Below, piece after piece: positions 45,266 to 57,537 of a stretch of DNA of 64,000 bases. The stretch lies in contig NZ_BCYR01000008.1 in assembly GCF_001598295.1 (NCBI RefSeq), positions 1 through 64,000 on the forward strand. The letters are read 5' to 3'. The position numbers were made by a program, and so were the translations under genes. The stretch comes from Klebsiella ornithinolytica NBRC 105727 = ATCC 31898 (GTDB lineage Bacteria; Pseudomonadota; Gammaproteobacteria; Enterobacterales; Enterobacteriaceae). The notes under the pieces were generated by a model. That model had not been told where the DNA came from and did no database searches. It saw only the letters and a program-made list of their open reading frames with translations. Within the stretch, counting starts at the first letter, position 1; each line of letters starts with the position of its first letter.

Positions 45266-47347
45266 CTAGGCGTTGGAATAGCGTTCGGTTTCCGGCATCC
45301 AGCGTTCAATAAGCGCCTGGGCCTGCTGAGAATAACGTTCGTGAATATGGCGAGCAATGCGCTGAACGTCAGGGATCATGGCCTGATCGCGCAGCAGATC
45401 GGCGACTTTAAACTCGGCGGTGCCGGTTTGTCGGGTGCCGAGCAGCTCGCCGGGGCCGCGGATTTCCAGGTCTTTCTGGGCAATAACGAAACCGTCGTTG
45501 CTGTCGCGCAGAACCTGCAGGCGTTTCTGCGCCGTTTTTGACAGCGGTGATTTATAGAGTAGCACGCAGTGGGAGGCGACCGCGCCGCGCCCGACGCGTC
45601 CTCTGAGCTGATGCAGCTGCGCCAGCCCCAGACGTTCCGGGTTTTCGATAATCATCAGGCTGGCATTCGGTACGTCGACCCCAACCTCAATAACCGTGGT
45701 TGCGATCAGCAGGTGCAGTTCGCCCTGCTTGAAGGCCTGCATAACCGCCTGTTTATCTGCCGGTTTCATCCGGCCATGTACGAGGCCGATATTCAGCTCC
45801 GGCAGCGCGAGCTTAAGCTCTTCCCATGTCGCCTCTGCCGCCTGCGCTTCCAGCAGATCGGACTCTTCAATCAGGGTGCAGACCCAGTAGGCCTGACGCC
45901 CTTCCTGAGTACAGGCGTTGCGAACCCTATCAATAATATCGTGGCGACGAGTATCGGGGATGGCGACCGTGGTGACCGGCGTCCGGCCCGGCGGCAGTTC
46001 GTCGATAACCGAGGTATCAAGATCGGCATAAGCCGTCATCGCCAGGGTTCGTGGAATCGGGGTAGCGGTCATGATCAGCTGATGGGGATGGAAGCCCTGC
46101 TGCTGGCCTTTTTCCCACAGCGCCAGACGCTGGTGAACGCCGAAGCGGTGCTGCTCATCAATAATGACCAGCGCCAGACCGTTGAACTGCACCTGTTCCT
46201 GAAAAATGGCGTGAGTGCCGACGATCATCTGTACCTGGCCGCTGGCGATGGCCTCCTGCTGCGCCTGGCGGGCTTTCCCTTTCTGTTTGCCGGCCAGCCA
46301 GCCTACTTCGATGCCCAGAGGCGCGAACCACTGGCGGAAGTTATTGGCGTGTTGTTCCGCCAGCAGTTCGGTCGGCGCCATCAGCGCTACCTGTTTGCCG
46401 TGAGCGATCGCCCGCAGCGCTGCGAGGGCGGCAACCAGCGTTTTACCGGAGCCGACGTCGCCCTGTACCAGACGCATCATCGGCACATCAAGCGCCATAT
46501 CGCGTTCAATTTCGGCGGTGACTCGCTGTTGTGCGCCGGTTGGCTTAAAGGGCAGGGAGGCCAGCAGCTGGTTTTTGAATGTGTCGTTCGCACCGAGTGC
46601 CAGGGCATGATAACGCTGGGCGCCGGCGCGTAGCGCCAGCATGCTCAGGTTATGCGCCAGCAGTTCTTCCAGAATTAAGCGCTGTTGCGCCGGATGCTTA
46701 CCGCTTTCCAGGTCACTGAGCTGCAGCGACGGCGGCGGACGGTGTAATGTGCGTAGCGCCTCCGGCAGGCTCATCATTCCCTGCGCCAGTTCGGGCGGCA
46801 ACAGCTCGGCGATGGCACAGGTATCCAGTAATTCCAGCGCCTGATCGGTGAGCTTGCGCAACGTCGCCTGCTTGATGCCTTCGGTGGTGGGATAAACCGG
46901 CGTCAGCGTTTCCTGGAGATCGGGGGTGCTCATGTCACCCTGCACGCGGTATTCCGGGTGAATCATCTCCGCCCCGTATTTCCCCCGTTTGGCTTCTCCA
47001 TAGGCCAGCACGCGCCGGCCGGTCGCCAGGCTGTTTTTCATGGCGGCGTTGAAGTTGAAAAAGCGCATGGTGAGAATACCGGAACCGTCGCTGATCTGGC
47101 AGGTCATCATTCGGCGGCCGCCGAAGGTGATGTTGCTGCTGAGAACTTCACCTTCAACGGTGGCGTAAACGCCCGGTAGCAGCTCGCCTATCTGATAAAG
47201 ATGGGTGCGGTCTTCATAGCGTAGCGGCAGGTGCAGAAGGAGATCCTGCACGGTATGCAGGCCGATTTTCGCCAGTTTGTTGCTTTGCGCCGCTCCAACG
47301 CCGGTGAGCGAATTGAGCGGGACGGCATCTAACAGGCGACCGGCCAT
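45266..47347 (-). CDS. recG: ATP-dependent DNA helicase RecG
   Basis: Branch-migration and fork-regression helicase of 693 residues. N-terminal wedge/OB domain (about 60-150), then helicase motifs: Walker A GDVGSGKT near residue 297, IIDEQHRFGV (DEQH box), MTATPIPRT, and in the second RecA fold VIEVGVDVPNAS and QLRGRVGRG. The start directly follows the trmH stop (TAAATG), so it is coupled to it. Downstream is glpX instead of gltS. Confidence 0.98.
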   Translation of the reverse strand: MAGRLLDAVPLNSLTGVGAAQSNKLAKIGLHTVQDLLLHLPLRYEDRTHLYQIGELLPGVYATVEGEVLSSNITFGGRRMMTCQISDGSGILTMRFFNFNAAMKNSLATGRRVLAYGEAKRGKYGAEMIHPEYRVQGDMSTPDLQETLTPVYPTTEGIKQATLRKLTDQALELLDTCAIAELLPPELAQGMMSLPEALRTLHRPPPSLQLSDLESGKHPAQQRLILEELLAHNLSMLALRAGAQRYHALALGANDTFKNQLLASLPFKPTGAQQRVTAEIERDMALDVPMMRLVQGDVGSGKTLVAALAALRAIAHGKQVALMAPTELLAEQHANNFRQWFAPLGIEVGWLAGKQKGKARQAQQEAIASGQVQMIVGTHAIFQEQVQFNGLALVIIDEQHRFGVHQRLALWEKGQQQGFHPHQLIMTATPIPRTLAMTAYADLDTSVIDELPPGRTPVTTVAIPDTRRHDIIDRVRNACTQEGRQAYWVCTLIEESDLLEAQAAEATWEELKLALPELNIGLVHGRMKPADKQAVMQAFKQGELHLLIATTVIEVGVDVPNASLMIIENPERLGLAQLHQLRGRVGRGAVASHCVLLYKSPLSKTAQKRLQVLRDSNDGFVIAQKDLEIRGPGELLGTRQTGTAEFKVADLLRDQAMIPDVQRIARHIHERYSQQAQALIERWMPETERYSNA

Positions 47348-48109
47348 TTACCCTTCATCCTTCAGACTGCATCTTGTCTGGCCTGCTTTGGCACGATTGT
47401 CGCGCCTGCTACCGTGAGCGGTACCGGAAGCCTGCATGGTTGCCCACCACGCGTCATCGGCTTCGACTTCGCCCTGCGCATTCACGTAGGGGTAAGGCAG
47501 ACCTTTTTGTTTTGCCACTCTGGCCAGTACCGGATACCCGCCTTCAAATAGCAGGCGCTGCTGTTCTTCTTCCGGCAGCATGCTGTTCTCACGCTTATAC
47601 ATCCCCGCATTTTGCCGCTGGCGCTGGGCTTCATACAGAATCAGAGCCGAGGCGACGGAGACATTCAGCGACTGCACCATGCCAGTCATCGGAATGATGA
47701 TGTCCCGATCGGCCAGCGCCAGAGCTTGCCGGGTAATGCCGGTTTTTTCCTGCCCCATCAGGATGCAGGTAGGACGGGTATAGTCGATTTCACGGAAATC
47801 GACGGCTTTGTCAGAGAGGTGAGTGGCCAGGATCTGCATGCCCTGGCCCTTTAAATGGCTGACGGCATCGTCAATTGAGCGGTGGGTTTTAACCTGCACC
47901 CAGCTATTGCTGCCGGCGGCGGCTGAGGCCATCGTGCGCATGCGGCTGCTGGGCCAGATGGCGTGGACTTCATGTACGCCAACGGCGTCTGCGGTACGAA
48001 TCACCGCAGAGACGTTATGAGGTTTATGGACCTGCTCCATGCAGACCGTCAGGTCAGGCTGGCGCCTGGCGAGCATCTCGCAGATACGCGCATAACGCTG
48101 TGGATTCAT
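47348..48109 (-). CDS. trmH: tRNA (guanosine-18-2'-O)-methyltransferase
   Basis: SPOUT methyltransferase for Gm18 of tRNA, 253 residues. Conserved parts: VHKPHNVSAVIRTADAVGV (motif 1 with catalytic Arg), ILMGQEKTGIT (motif 2) and MVQSLNVSVASALILYEAQR (motif 3, knot). It carries about 24 residues beyond the usual E. coli end at MQASG, a basic tail rich in Arg, Lys and Ser. Start at MNPQRYARI; six codons upstream rejected. Part of rpoZ-spoT-trmH-recG. Confidence 0.95.
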   Translation of the reverse strand: MNPQRYARICEMLARRQPDLTVCMEQVHKPHNVSAVIRTADAVGVHEVHAIWPSSRMRTMASAAAGSNSWVQVKTHRSIDDAVSHLKGQGMQILATHLSDKAVDFREIDYTRPTCILMGQEKTGITRQALALADRDIIIPMTGMVQSLNVSVASALILYEAQRQRQNAGMYKRENSMLPEEEQQRLLFEGGYPVLARVAKQKGLPYPYVNAQGEVEADDAWWATMQASGTAHGSRRDNRAKAGQTRCSLKDEG

Positions 48110-48123
48110 AAACACTTCATCCT

Positions 48124-48245
48124 TCAAATTGCCTCGGCGTTAGCCGTACTCATTACCCCCGGTTACGTACTCCTGTACGGGTCGGGTAATTCATTCGCTC
48201 GCCGCGCGATCCGGCTGACCGCCCGCCCCTTCGGGGCCGGTGCCC
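48124..48245. repeat. Intergenic palindromic element between spoT and trmH
   Basis: 172 bp separate spoT and trmH here, with nested inverted repeats: ATTACCC/GGGTAAT (48152-48158, 48184-48190) enclosing CGTAC-TCCT-GTACG (48166-48179), then a GCCCC-TTCG-GGGC hairpin near 48226-48238. The start, TTCAAATTGCCTCGGCGTTAGC, resembles a dispersed enterobacterial intergenic repeat known to me from other genomes; assignment is tentative. Confidence 0.45.
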
Positions 48246-48281
48246 GTGCGGTGCAAAACGCGAATGATTTTGTGCGCAAGG

Positions 48282-50402
48282 CTAGTTTCGGTTACGGGTG
48301 ACTTTTATTACATCCGGCATAACGCGAATTTTGCGCATAATATTCGCCAGATGTACGCGATCGCGCGCCGTCAGGCGGATAAACGCGCTGTACACGCGAC
48401 CATCTTTTTCTTCGGTATTCAGACTCTGAATATTAGAAGAGGCGGTATTAATGGCCGCGGTGAGGTTCGCCAGTGCACCCTGGTGGTTAAACATATCCAC
48501 CTTAATTTCGGTGATAAATTCCTGCGCGGTCTCTTTATCCCACTCGACGGCCATAAACTTCTCTGGCTCTTTCTGATAGCCACGAATGTTACGGCAGGAC
48601 TCATGGTGAATGACCAGGCCTTTGCCAGGGCTGACATGGGCGATAATCGGGTCGCCGGGAATCGGACGGCAGCACTTCGCAAAGGTAATCAGAACGCCGT
48701 CAGCGCCTTTAATCGGCAGATGACCATGGCCTGAAGAGGCGCCTTGCGCCGGTGCGGTGACGGTTTCGCCCTGTTGCAGGTTTTTGGCTACCACCACGCT
48801 CATTGCGTTGCCGAGGCCAATTTCCGCCAGCAGATCGTCAAGGCTGGCCAGCTTCATGCGTTCCAGCTCACGCTGAATGCTCTCCTGCGGGATTTCAGCC
48901 AGTTTACGGCTGCCGCCGAGGGCGTGGTTGAGCAGACGGCGACCCAGGCTGACGGAGTCATCGCGCTTAAGGTTTTTCAACAGCTGGCGAATTTTGGCGC
49001 GCGCTTTTGAGCTGACGACAAAGTTCAGCCACGCGGCATTCGGACGTGCGCCCGGTGCGGTGATGATTTCCACCGTCTGGCCGCTGGAAAGCGACTGGGA
49101 CAATGGATACGGCTGGCGGTCGACGCGTGCGCCAACGCAGGCATGGCCGATATCGGTATGTACCGCGTAGGCGAAGTCCACCGGCGTGGCGCCAGCGGGG
49201 AGTTCGACAATGCGCCCTTCCGGGGTGAAAACGTAAATCTCATCCGGGAACAGATCGGATTTGACGCTCTCGATAAATTCAAACGAGCTGCCTGCGCTTT
49301 GCTGCAGCTCCAGCAGGCTCTGCATCCAGCGCTGGGCGCGGATTTGTGCGGTGGTGCTGCTTTCGCCGCCGTGCTCTTTATAGGCCCAGTGCGCCGCAAC
49401 CCCCATTTCTGCCATCTGGTCCATGTCTTCGGTACGAATTTGTACTTCAACCGGGACGCCGTGAGGGCCGATCATCGAGGTGTGCAAAGATTGATAGCCG
49501 TTCGCCTTGGGAATGGCGATGTAATCTTTCATCCTGCCAGGACGAGGCTTGTAAAGGCTATGCATCTGGCCAAGCACGCGGTAGCAGGTGTCAGCATCAT
49601 GCACAATCACGCGGAAGGCGTAGATATCCATAATCGAGTGAAAACGCTGCTCTTTCAGCACCATTTTGCAGTAGATGGAGTACAGATGCTTCTCGCGACC
49701 GCTGACGCGACAGGGGATTCCCGCTTCCTGTAAACGCCCTTCGATTTCAGAGAGGATCTTTTGAATCATCTCTTTACGGTTGCCGCGCGCTGCTTTGACG
49801 ACTTCTTTGATGACGCGATAGCGGTTGGGATACAGCGCTTCAAAGCCCAGCTCTTCGAGCTCGGTTTTGATGTGGTGGATACCTAAACGGTGGGCCAGCG
49901 GGCTGTAGATCTCCAGCGTTTCGCGGGCAATGCGGCGGCGTTTATCCGGGCGGAGTGAGCCCAGGGTGCGCATGTTGTGCGTGCGGTCGGCAAGTTTGAT
50001 CAGGATGACGCGGATATCCTGCACCATCGCCATAATCATTTTGCGAAAGTTTTCGGCCTGCGCCTCTTTCTTATCGCGGAACTTGAGTTTATCAAGTTTC
50101 GATACCCCCTCTACCAGCTCAGCAACGCTTTTGCCAAAGAGCTGCTCCATATCCTGGTAGGTGGCAGGGGTATCTTCAATCACGTCATGCAGTAGCGCAG
50201 CCATCAGCGTTTCATGGTCGAGTTTCATCTCGGCCAGAATGCAGGCTACCGCTACCGGGTGCGTGATATAAGGTTCACCGCTTGAACGTGTCTGGCCCTC
50301 GTGAGCGTCACGTGCAACGAGATATGCCTGCCGAAGACGCTTGATTTGCTCTTCCGGCAGGTAATTTTGAATCAGCTGATTCAGGCTTTCAAACAGATAC
50401 AA
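48282..50402 (-). CDS. spoT: (p)ppGpp synthetase/hydrolase SpoT
   Basis: Bifunctional alarmone enzyme of 706 residues. Order: HD hydrolase domain (about 20-190, with ITHPVAVA and ALLHDVIEDT), synthetase-like domain (about 230-345, KPRPGRMKDYIAIPK and NGYQSLHTS), TGS (about 385-450), helical and zinc-finger region (FAKCCRPIPGD with paired Cys), C-terminal ACT (about 630-706). The operon is gmk-rpoZ-spoT-trmH-recG, as in E. coli. Confidence 0.98.
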   Translation of the reverse strand: MYLFESLNQLIQNYLPEEQIKRLRQAYLVARDAHEGQTRSSGEPYITHPVAVACILAEMKLDHETLMAALLHDVIEDTPATYQDMEQLFGKSVAELVEGVSKLDKLKFRDKKEAQAENFRKMIMAMVQDIRVILIKLADRTHNMRTLGSLRPDKRRRIARETLEIYSPLAHRLGIHHIKTELEELGFEALYPNRYRVIKEVVKAARGNRKEMIQKILSEIEGRLQEAGIPCRVSGREKHLYSIYCKMVLKEQRFHSIMDIYAFRVIVHDADTCYRVLGQMHSLYKPRPGRMKDYIAIPKANGYQSLHTSMIGPHGVPVEVQIRTEDMDQMAEMGVAAHWAYKEHGGESSTTAQIRAQRWMQSLLELQQSAGSSFEFIESVKSDLFPDEIYVFTPEGRIVELPAGATPVDFAYAVHTDIGHACVGARVDRQPYPLSQSLSSGQTVEIITAPGARPNAAWLNFVVSSKARAKIRQLLKNLKRDDSVSLGRRLLNHALGGSRKLAEIPQESIQRELERMKLASLDDLLAEIGLGNAMSVVVAKNLQQGETVTAPAQGASSGHGHLPIKGADGVLITFAKCCRPIPGDPIIAHVSPGKGLVIHHESCRNIRGYQKEPEKFMAVEWDKETAQEFITEIKVDMFNHQGALANLTAAINTASSNIQSLNTEEKDGRVYSAFIRLTARDRVHLANIMRKIRVMPDVIKVTRNRN

Positions 50403-50420
50403 GGGCTACCCACTGCGTGA

Positions 50421-50696
50421 TTAACGACGGCCTTCGGCAATAGCGGTAACGGCTTGTAATTCAGCGGCTTCCTGCTCTTGCTGCTCTTGACGATCGCGGA
50501 CGTCGAGGATCTGATTGTTGATCAGACCTTCTTCGATTTCGCGCAGTGCAATAACGGTAGTTTTATCGTTTTCTTCCGGTACCAGCGGATCTTTTCCGCC
50601 AACCTGCATCTGACGAGCGCGACGCGCGGCGACCAGTACCAGGTCAAAACGGTTACCAATTTTCTCTACAGCGTCCTGAACAGTTACGCGTGCCAT
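50421..50696 (-). CDS. rpoZ: RNA polymerase omega subunit
   Basis: 91-residue omega subunit, practically identical to E. coli ([20 protein letters not shown] start, AIAEGRR end). Helps assemble the beta' subunit and forms the ppGpp site 1 with it, which suits its place before spoT, 18 bp away. Confidence 0.99.
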   Translation of the reverse strand: MARVTVQDAVEKIGNRFDLVLVAARRARQMQVGGKDPLVPEENDKTTVIALREIEEGLINNQILDVRDRQEQQEQEAAELQAVTAIAEGRR

Positions 50697-50750
50697 ACTT
50701 AAAATGCTCCACAGATGAAGAAATGACTGGGCATGATACTGAATGTGGGT

Positions 50751-53310
<2,560 letters not shown>

Positions 53311-53315
53311 GAGGA

Positions 53316-53933
53316 TCAGTGGGCGTTATGGTTGTAGTGGAAGACGGGCAGCCCCAGCTTCCAGCGCAGCGCCAGCATGCGAGCGGTGAAGCCAAACAGC
53401 AAGGTGGAGATCACCACCACGTCGTGGCTGCTGACGTAATGCTGCAGGGCAATATAGAGAATTGCGGCCGCAAACGAGATGCCGGCATACAGCTCCTTCT
53501 GGAAAACCAGCGGAATGCGCTTGCAGAACATGTCCCGCAGTACGCCGCCAAATACGCCGGTAATCACGGCGGCGATAGAGGCGATCACCGGTCCTTCTCC
53601 CATATCCAGCGCGATTTGCGCGCCGATAATTGAGAACACCACCAGCCCCAGGGCATCCAGAACCAGAAACAGACGGCGTAGATGGGGCATGACCGGCGCA
53701 GCAATAGTCGTTAACACTGCCGCGACGGCGACGATAATGACGTATTCCGGATGTTTTACCCACCCCAGCGGGTAGTGGCCCAGCAGAATATCCCGGACTG
53801 AGCCGCCGCCCAGCGCGGTGGCGGTAGCAATGATGATGACTCCAAAAGTGTCCATCCGGCGGCGACCGGCCGCCAGAGCGCCGGTCATCGCTTCCGCAGT
53901 AATACCGATTAAATACAGAATATGAAGCAGCAT
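53316..53933 (-). CDS. yicG: YicG, TRIC-type inner-membrane transporter
   Basis: Inner-membrane protein of 205 residues with seven hydrophobic segments and two UPF0126/TRIC repeats; glycine-rich [18 protein letters not shown] and [19 protein letters not shown] motifs mark each repeat. Homologues are prokaryotic TRIC-like channels, and E. coli YicG has been linked to glycine uptake. It lies tail to tail with ligB, five bases apart, and upstream of the yicC end. Confidence 0.93.
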   Translation of the reverse strand: MLLHILYLIGITAEAMTGALAAGRRRMDTFGVIIIATATALGGGSVRDILLGHYPLGWVKHPEYVIIVAVAAVLTTIAAPVMPHLRRLFLVLDALGLVVFSIIGAQIALDMGEGPVIASIAAVITGVFGGVLRDMFCKRIPLVFQKELYAGISFAAAILYIALQHYVSSHDVVVISTLLFGFTARMLALRWKLGLPVFHYNHNAH

Positions 53934-54105
53934 AAATCCCCCACAATGATGTCGGGCAGATTAGCGATTTGTGCGTAAGATCACGATTGAGATTTTCTAA
54001 GGTGAATCACTTTCCCCAGGAAAAACTAATGTGAGAGGTGTTTTATGAGCAGTGGTGCAGGGAGGTATTGATCGACGGATGATAAAAACAGATAAGTAAA
54101 AGTAA

Positions 54106-54133
54106 TGCTGGCTCACAACAAGAGGAGCCAGCA
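54106..54133 (-). terminator. yicC terminator
   Basis: TGCTGGCTC and GAGCCAGCA with a ten-base loop, eight bases after the yicC stop, followed on the minus strand by ATTACTTTTA. Confidence 0.65.
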
Positions 54134-54140
54134 AAAGAGA

Positions 54141-55004
54141 TTACTCGATGTTCTGGATCTGCTCGCGCATTTGCTCGATCAGGACTTTCAGTTCGATGGC
54201 GGAATTGGTCACTTCGGCATTAATGGATTTCGATGCCAGCGTGTTCGACTCGCGGTTAAATTCCTGCATCATAAAGTCAAGACGGCGGCCAACGGCTTCT
54301 TTCTTCTTCAGGATGTTCCAGGTCTCTTTTACGTGCGCTTCCAGACGATCCAGCTCTTCGGCGACGTCGATACGCTGCGCCATCAGCACCAGCTCTTGTT
54401 CGAGACGGTTGTTTTCCAGCTGCACTTCCGCATCTTCCAGTCGGGAAACCAGGCGCTCGCGCTGCCACTGTAAGATTTCCGGCATATGGGCGCGCACTTT
54501 GGCGACTTCGGCGGTGACGCCTTCCAGACGCTGCTCAATAAGCGCTTTCAGCGCCTGACCTTCGGTCTCGCGGGCAACGATAAAATCATCCAGCGCACCG
54601 TTCAGGGCCGACAGAATATCGGCGGCAATCGCATCGAGATCCTGTTCCTGAGCAGCCATTACGCCAGGCCAGCGCAGAATATCAACCGGGTTGATTTCGC
54701 CTTCGTCGCTCTGCATCTTGACCCAGTTGGCGGCATTGACCAGCTGTTTTGCAAGGCTTTCGTTCAGAATCAGCTCGCCCTGGGCGCTGGGATCCTGATC
54801 AAAACGTAAGGTACATTCAACTTTGCCACGGGTCAGGCGAGAACGGATGCGCTCGCGCACGACAGGCTCCAGGCTACGGAACTGCTCCGGCAGACGGAAA
54901 TAAGTTTCCAGATATCGTTGGTTTACCGAGCGCAGTTCCCATGCGGCGCTGCCCCATTCACCCTTGATTTCACGCCGGGCATAGGCGGTCATACTGCGGA
55001 TCAT
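54141..55004 (-). CDS. yicC: YicC-family endoribonuclease
   Basis: Protein of 287 residues, same length as E. coli YicC, now regarded as founding a family of RNases acting on small RNAs such as RyhB. Starts MIRSMTAYARREIKGEWG; the C-terminal half is highly helical with DFMMQEFNRESNTLASKS, the most conserved stretch. Divergent from rph by 239 bp, as in E. coli. dinD, which is between yicC and yicG in E. coli, is absent. Confidence 0.95.
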   Translation of the reverse strand: MIRSMTAYARREIKGEWGSAAWELRSVNQRYLETYFRLPEQFRSLEPVVRERIRSRLTRGKVECTLRFDQDPSAQGELILNESLAKQLVNAANWVKMQSDEGEINPVDILRWPGVMAAQEQDLDAIAADILSALNGALDDFIVARETEGQALKALIEQRLEGVTAEVAKVRAHMPEILQWQRERLVSRLEDAEVQLENNRLEQELVLMAQRIDVAEELDRLEAHVKETWNILKKKEAVGRRLDFMMQEFNRESNTLASKSINAEVTNSAIELKVLIEQMREQIQNIE

Positions 55005-55202
55005 AGACGTTCCTGTTTTTAAAGGAGAGTGAGGTGGATTATAGCTTTCAGGGCCTTATCAGGATAGGAATAAGCGAGCATTATCCGTATATACACGTTA
55101 TCCTTCTGGCAGCCCCTCTGTTGGCGGCATCGCTCAGCCCTGAGCGCCAGTTATCTACGCCGTCAGAGGCGCGTCACCTCATGCATCCCGCATGATTTTG
55201 TG

Positions 55203-55208
55203 TATAAT
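55203..55208 (+). promoter_or_regulatory. -10 element of rph-pyrE promoter
   Basis: TATAAT 35 bp upstream of the rph ATG, with a GC-rich stretch (GCGCGCC) directly after it. No clear -35 hexamer is found. Confidence 0.6.
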
Positions 55209-55243
55209 GCGCGCCACATTCGTTTCAAGCCGGAGAGATCATT

Positions 55244-55960
55244 ATGCGTCCAGCAGGTCGTAGCGCTAATCAGGTGCGTCCCGTCACCCTGACCCGTAAC
55301 TATACAATACACGCAGAAGGCTCCGTGCTGGTCGAATTTGGTGACACTAAAGTGTTGTGCACCGCATCGATCGATGAAGGCGTGCCGCGCTTCCTGAAAG
55401 GCCAGGGCCAGGGTTGGATCACGGCAGAATATGGCATGCTGCCGCGTGCAACGCATACCCGTAACGCGCGTGAAGCCGCGAAAGGGAAACAGGGCGGCCG
55501 TACTATGGAAATCCAGCGTCTGATTGCCCGTGCGCTGCGTGCGGCGGTCGATCTGAAAGCGTTGGGCGAATTCACCATTACTCTCGATTGTGATGTTTTG
55601 CAGGCTGACGGTGGCACCCGTACCGCATCCATTACCGGCGCCTGCGTGGCGCTGGCCGATGCGCTGAATAAGCTGGTGGCGGCCGGCAAGCTGAAAAGCA
55701 ATCCAATGAAAGGGATGGTCGCCGCGGTTTCCGTTGGTATCGTCAATGGCGAAGCGCTGTGCGATCTGGAATATGTCGAGGATTCAGCGGCGGAAACCGA
55801 TATGAACGTGGTGATGACCGAAGATGGTCGCATCATTGAGGTACAGGGCACCGCGGAAGGCGAGCCGTTTACCCACGAAGAGCTACTCACCTTGCTGGCG
55901 CTGGCCCGCGGGGGTATCGAATCCATTGTCGCGACGCAGAAAGCGGCATTAGAAAATTAA
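55244..55960 (+). CDS. rph: Ribonuclease PH
   Basis: 3'-to-5' phosphorolytic exoribonuclease that trims tRNA precursors, 238 residues, full length. Catalytic phosphate-site residues lie in [16 protein letters not shown] sequence ([12 protein letters not shown]) and [19 protein letters not shown]. The frame is intact, unlike the frameshifted rph-1 of E. coli MG1655, so translation should reach the pyrE attenuator. Confidence 0.98.
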   Translation: MRPAGRSANQVRPVTLTRNYTIHAEGSVLVEFGDTKVLCTASIDEGVPRFLKGQGQGWITAEYGMLPRATHTRNAREAAKGKQGGRTMEIQRLIARALRAAVDLKALGEFTITLDCDVLQADGGTRTASITGACVALADALNKLVAAGKLKSNPMKGMVAAVSVGIVNGEALCDLEYVEDSAAETDMNVVMTEDGRIIEVQGTAEGEPFTHEELLTLLALARGGIESIVATQKAALEN

Positions 55961-55966
55961 TTTTAA

Positions 55967-55993
55967 GGGCGGCTGATGAGTCGCCCTTTTTTT
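55967..55993 (+). terminator. pyrE attenuator
   Basis: GGGCGGC and GTCGCCC (one G-U pair) with loop TGATGA, followed by seven T, starts six bases after the rph stop. This is the UTP-sensing attenuator position of E. coli, where ribosomes close behind polymerase prevent termination at low UTP. Confidence 0.9.
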
Positions 55994-56134
55994 ACGTTTT
56001 ATTCTTCATGCGGCCTTTCTCGGCTGCCGCACGCGACCGGCTCACAGCGTTATCGACGTATCTGTGCCGCCTGATGACGCGTGAAGAATTTGGCGTAAAC
56101 CTAAATGATGAAAAGTAAGATAAGGAGCGAATCC

Positions 56135-56776
56135 ATGAAACCGTATCAGCGCCAGTTTATTGAGTTTGCGCTTAACAAGCAGGTACTTAAGTTTGGCGAA
56201 TTTACGCTGAAATCCGGGCGTAAGAGCCCCTATTTCTTCAACGCCGGCCTGTTTAATACCGGGCGCGATCTGGCACTGTTAGGCCGTTTCTACGCCGAAG
56301 CGCTGGTCGATTCCGGAATTGATTTCGATCTGCTGTTTGGGCCGGCTTATAAAGGGATTCCTATCGCGACGACTACCGCGGTTGCGCTGGCGGAGCACCA
56401 TGACCTGGATTTGCCTTACTGCTTTAACCGCAAAGAAGCAAAAACCCACGGTGAGGGGGGCAATCTGGTCGGCAGCCCGCTGCAGGGGCGCGTCATGCTG
56501 GTTGATGATGTCATTACCGCAGGTACCGCGATTCGCGAGTCGATGGAAATTATCCAGGCGCACGGCGCGGAACTGGCCGGCGTGCTGATCTCTCTGGACC
56601 GTCAGGAGCGCGGTCGCGGCGAAATCTCGGCGATTCAGGAGGTCGAGCGTGACTACGGCTGCAAAGTGATTTCTATCGTGACGCTGAAAGACCTGATTGC
56701 CTATCTGGAAGAGAAGCCGGAGATGGCTGAGCATCTGGCGACGGTACGTGCTTACCGCGAAGAGTTTGGTGTATAA
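56135..56776 (+). CDS. pyrE: Orotate phosphoribosyltransferase
   Basis: Joins orotate and PRPP to give OMP in pyrimidine synthesis, 213 residues. PRPP motif [14 protein letters not shown] is near residue 118; the flexible loop [10 protein letters not shown] near 100. [11 protein letters not shown] at 56135 aligns with E. coli; ten earlier codons are rejected, and GGAG lies upstream. Regulated by the attenuator after rph. Confidence 0.98.
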   Translation: MKPYQRQFIEFALNKQVLKFGEFTLKSGRKSPYFFNAGLFNTGRDLALLGRFYAEALVDSGIDFDLLFGPAYKGIPIATTTAVALAEHHDLDLPYCFNRKEAKTHGEGGNLVGSPLQGRVMLVDDVITAGTAIRESMEIIQAHGAELAGVLISLDRQERGRGEISAIQEVERDYGCKVISIVTLKDLIAYLEEKPEMAEHLATVRAYREEFGV

Positions 56777-56785
56777 GTCGAAAGC

Positions 56786-56808
56786 CCCGGAGGCGATATG
56801 CCTCCGGG
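56786..56808. terminator. Bidirectional terminator between pyrE and slmA
   Basis: CCCGGAGGC and GCCTCCGGG with a five-base loop between convergent genes, with short T stretches on each side. Confidence 0.75.
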
Positions 56809-56815
56809 ATTTCCG

Positions 56816-57412
56816 CTACTGCAACTGAGCGGCGACCAGCGGCCAGCGGGCGTCAAAATCATCCGTCGGACGATATTTAAACTCGCTGCGAACAAAACGC
56901 GACAGCATGCCTTCGCAAAATGCCAGCAGCTGGCTGGCCAGCAGCGCCTCATCGATGGTGTAACCTTCACCTTCCCGCATTTTCTTCTCACGCATGACCT
57001 GGCGCAGCTGAACCTCGATACGCTCAAACAGCTGGTTAATCCGCCCCTGGAGACGATCCTGTTCGAACATCAGCGCATGGCCGGTCAGAATTCGCGTCAG
57101 CCCAGGATTACGCTCACCAAACCCAAGAATCAGCAGCACAATCAGACGCAGGCGCGCCGACGTGTCTTTTTCATCTTTTAAAATCAAATTGATGCGCGTA
57201 ATCAGACTGTCTTCGATAAACTCGATCAGGCTATCGAACATGCGGGTTTTACTGGGGAAATGGCGGTACAACGCCGCTTCGGATACCCCGACAGACGCCG
57301 CCAGTTTCGCTGTGGTAATGCGCTGACTTCCATCGCTGGATTCAAGCATCAGGGCCAGAGACTGAAGTATTTCTTCGCGACGATTCCTTTTCGCAGTTTG
57401 TTTTTCTGCCAT
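56816..57412 (-). CDS. slmA: Nucleoid occlusion factor SlmA
   Basis: TetR-fold protein of 198 residues that binds palindromic sites across the chromosome and blocks FtsZ assembly over DNA. HTH region: [22 protein letters not shown] (partly quoted, residues 31-50). The sequence is nearly the same as in E. coli, as is the location between pyrE and dut. Confidence 0.97.
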   Translation of the reverse strand: MAEKQTAKRNRREEILQSLALMLESSDGSQRITTAKLAASVGVSEAALYRHFPSKTRMFDSLIEFIEDSLITRINLILKDEKDTSARLRLIVLLILGFGERNPGLTRILTGHALMFEQDRLQGRINQLFERIEVQLRQVMREKKMREGEGYTIDEALLASQLLAFCEGMLSRFVRSEFKYRPTDDFDARWPLVAAQLQ

Positions 57413-57537
57413 GTTTTAAAATACCCCTGAAAATAAGCACTTGTCAGGCAGACATCCACAAAGTGACCGCAAACGGTCGTTTGCGGCGATGTTATTGCAT
57501 TAGTGCACTTTGGGATGCGGATTCGATGTGGTCGGGC

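Noticed and set aside
44032-45312. Long + strand open frame (about 426 codons) opposite glpX
   Set aside because: It is antisense to a fully conserved glpX whose protein matches E. coli throughout; such frames are common opposite GC-rich genes, and it has no ribosome site or family resemblance.
45569-46633. Long + strand open frame opposite recG
   Set aside because: Antisense shadow of recG; composition is explained by recG codon use and no domain is recognisable.
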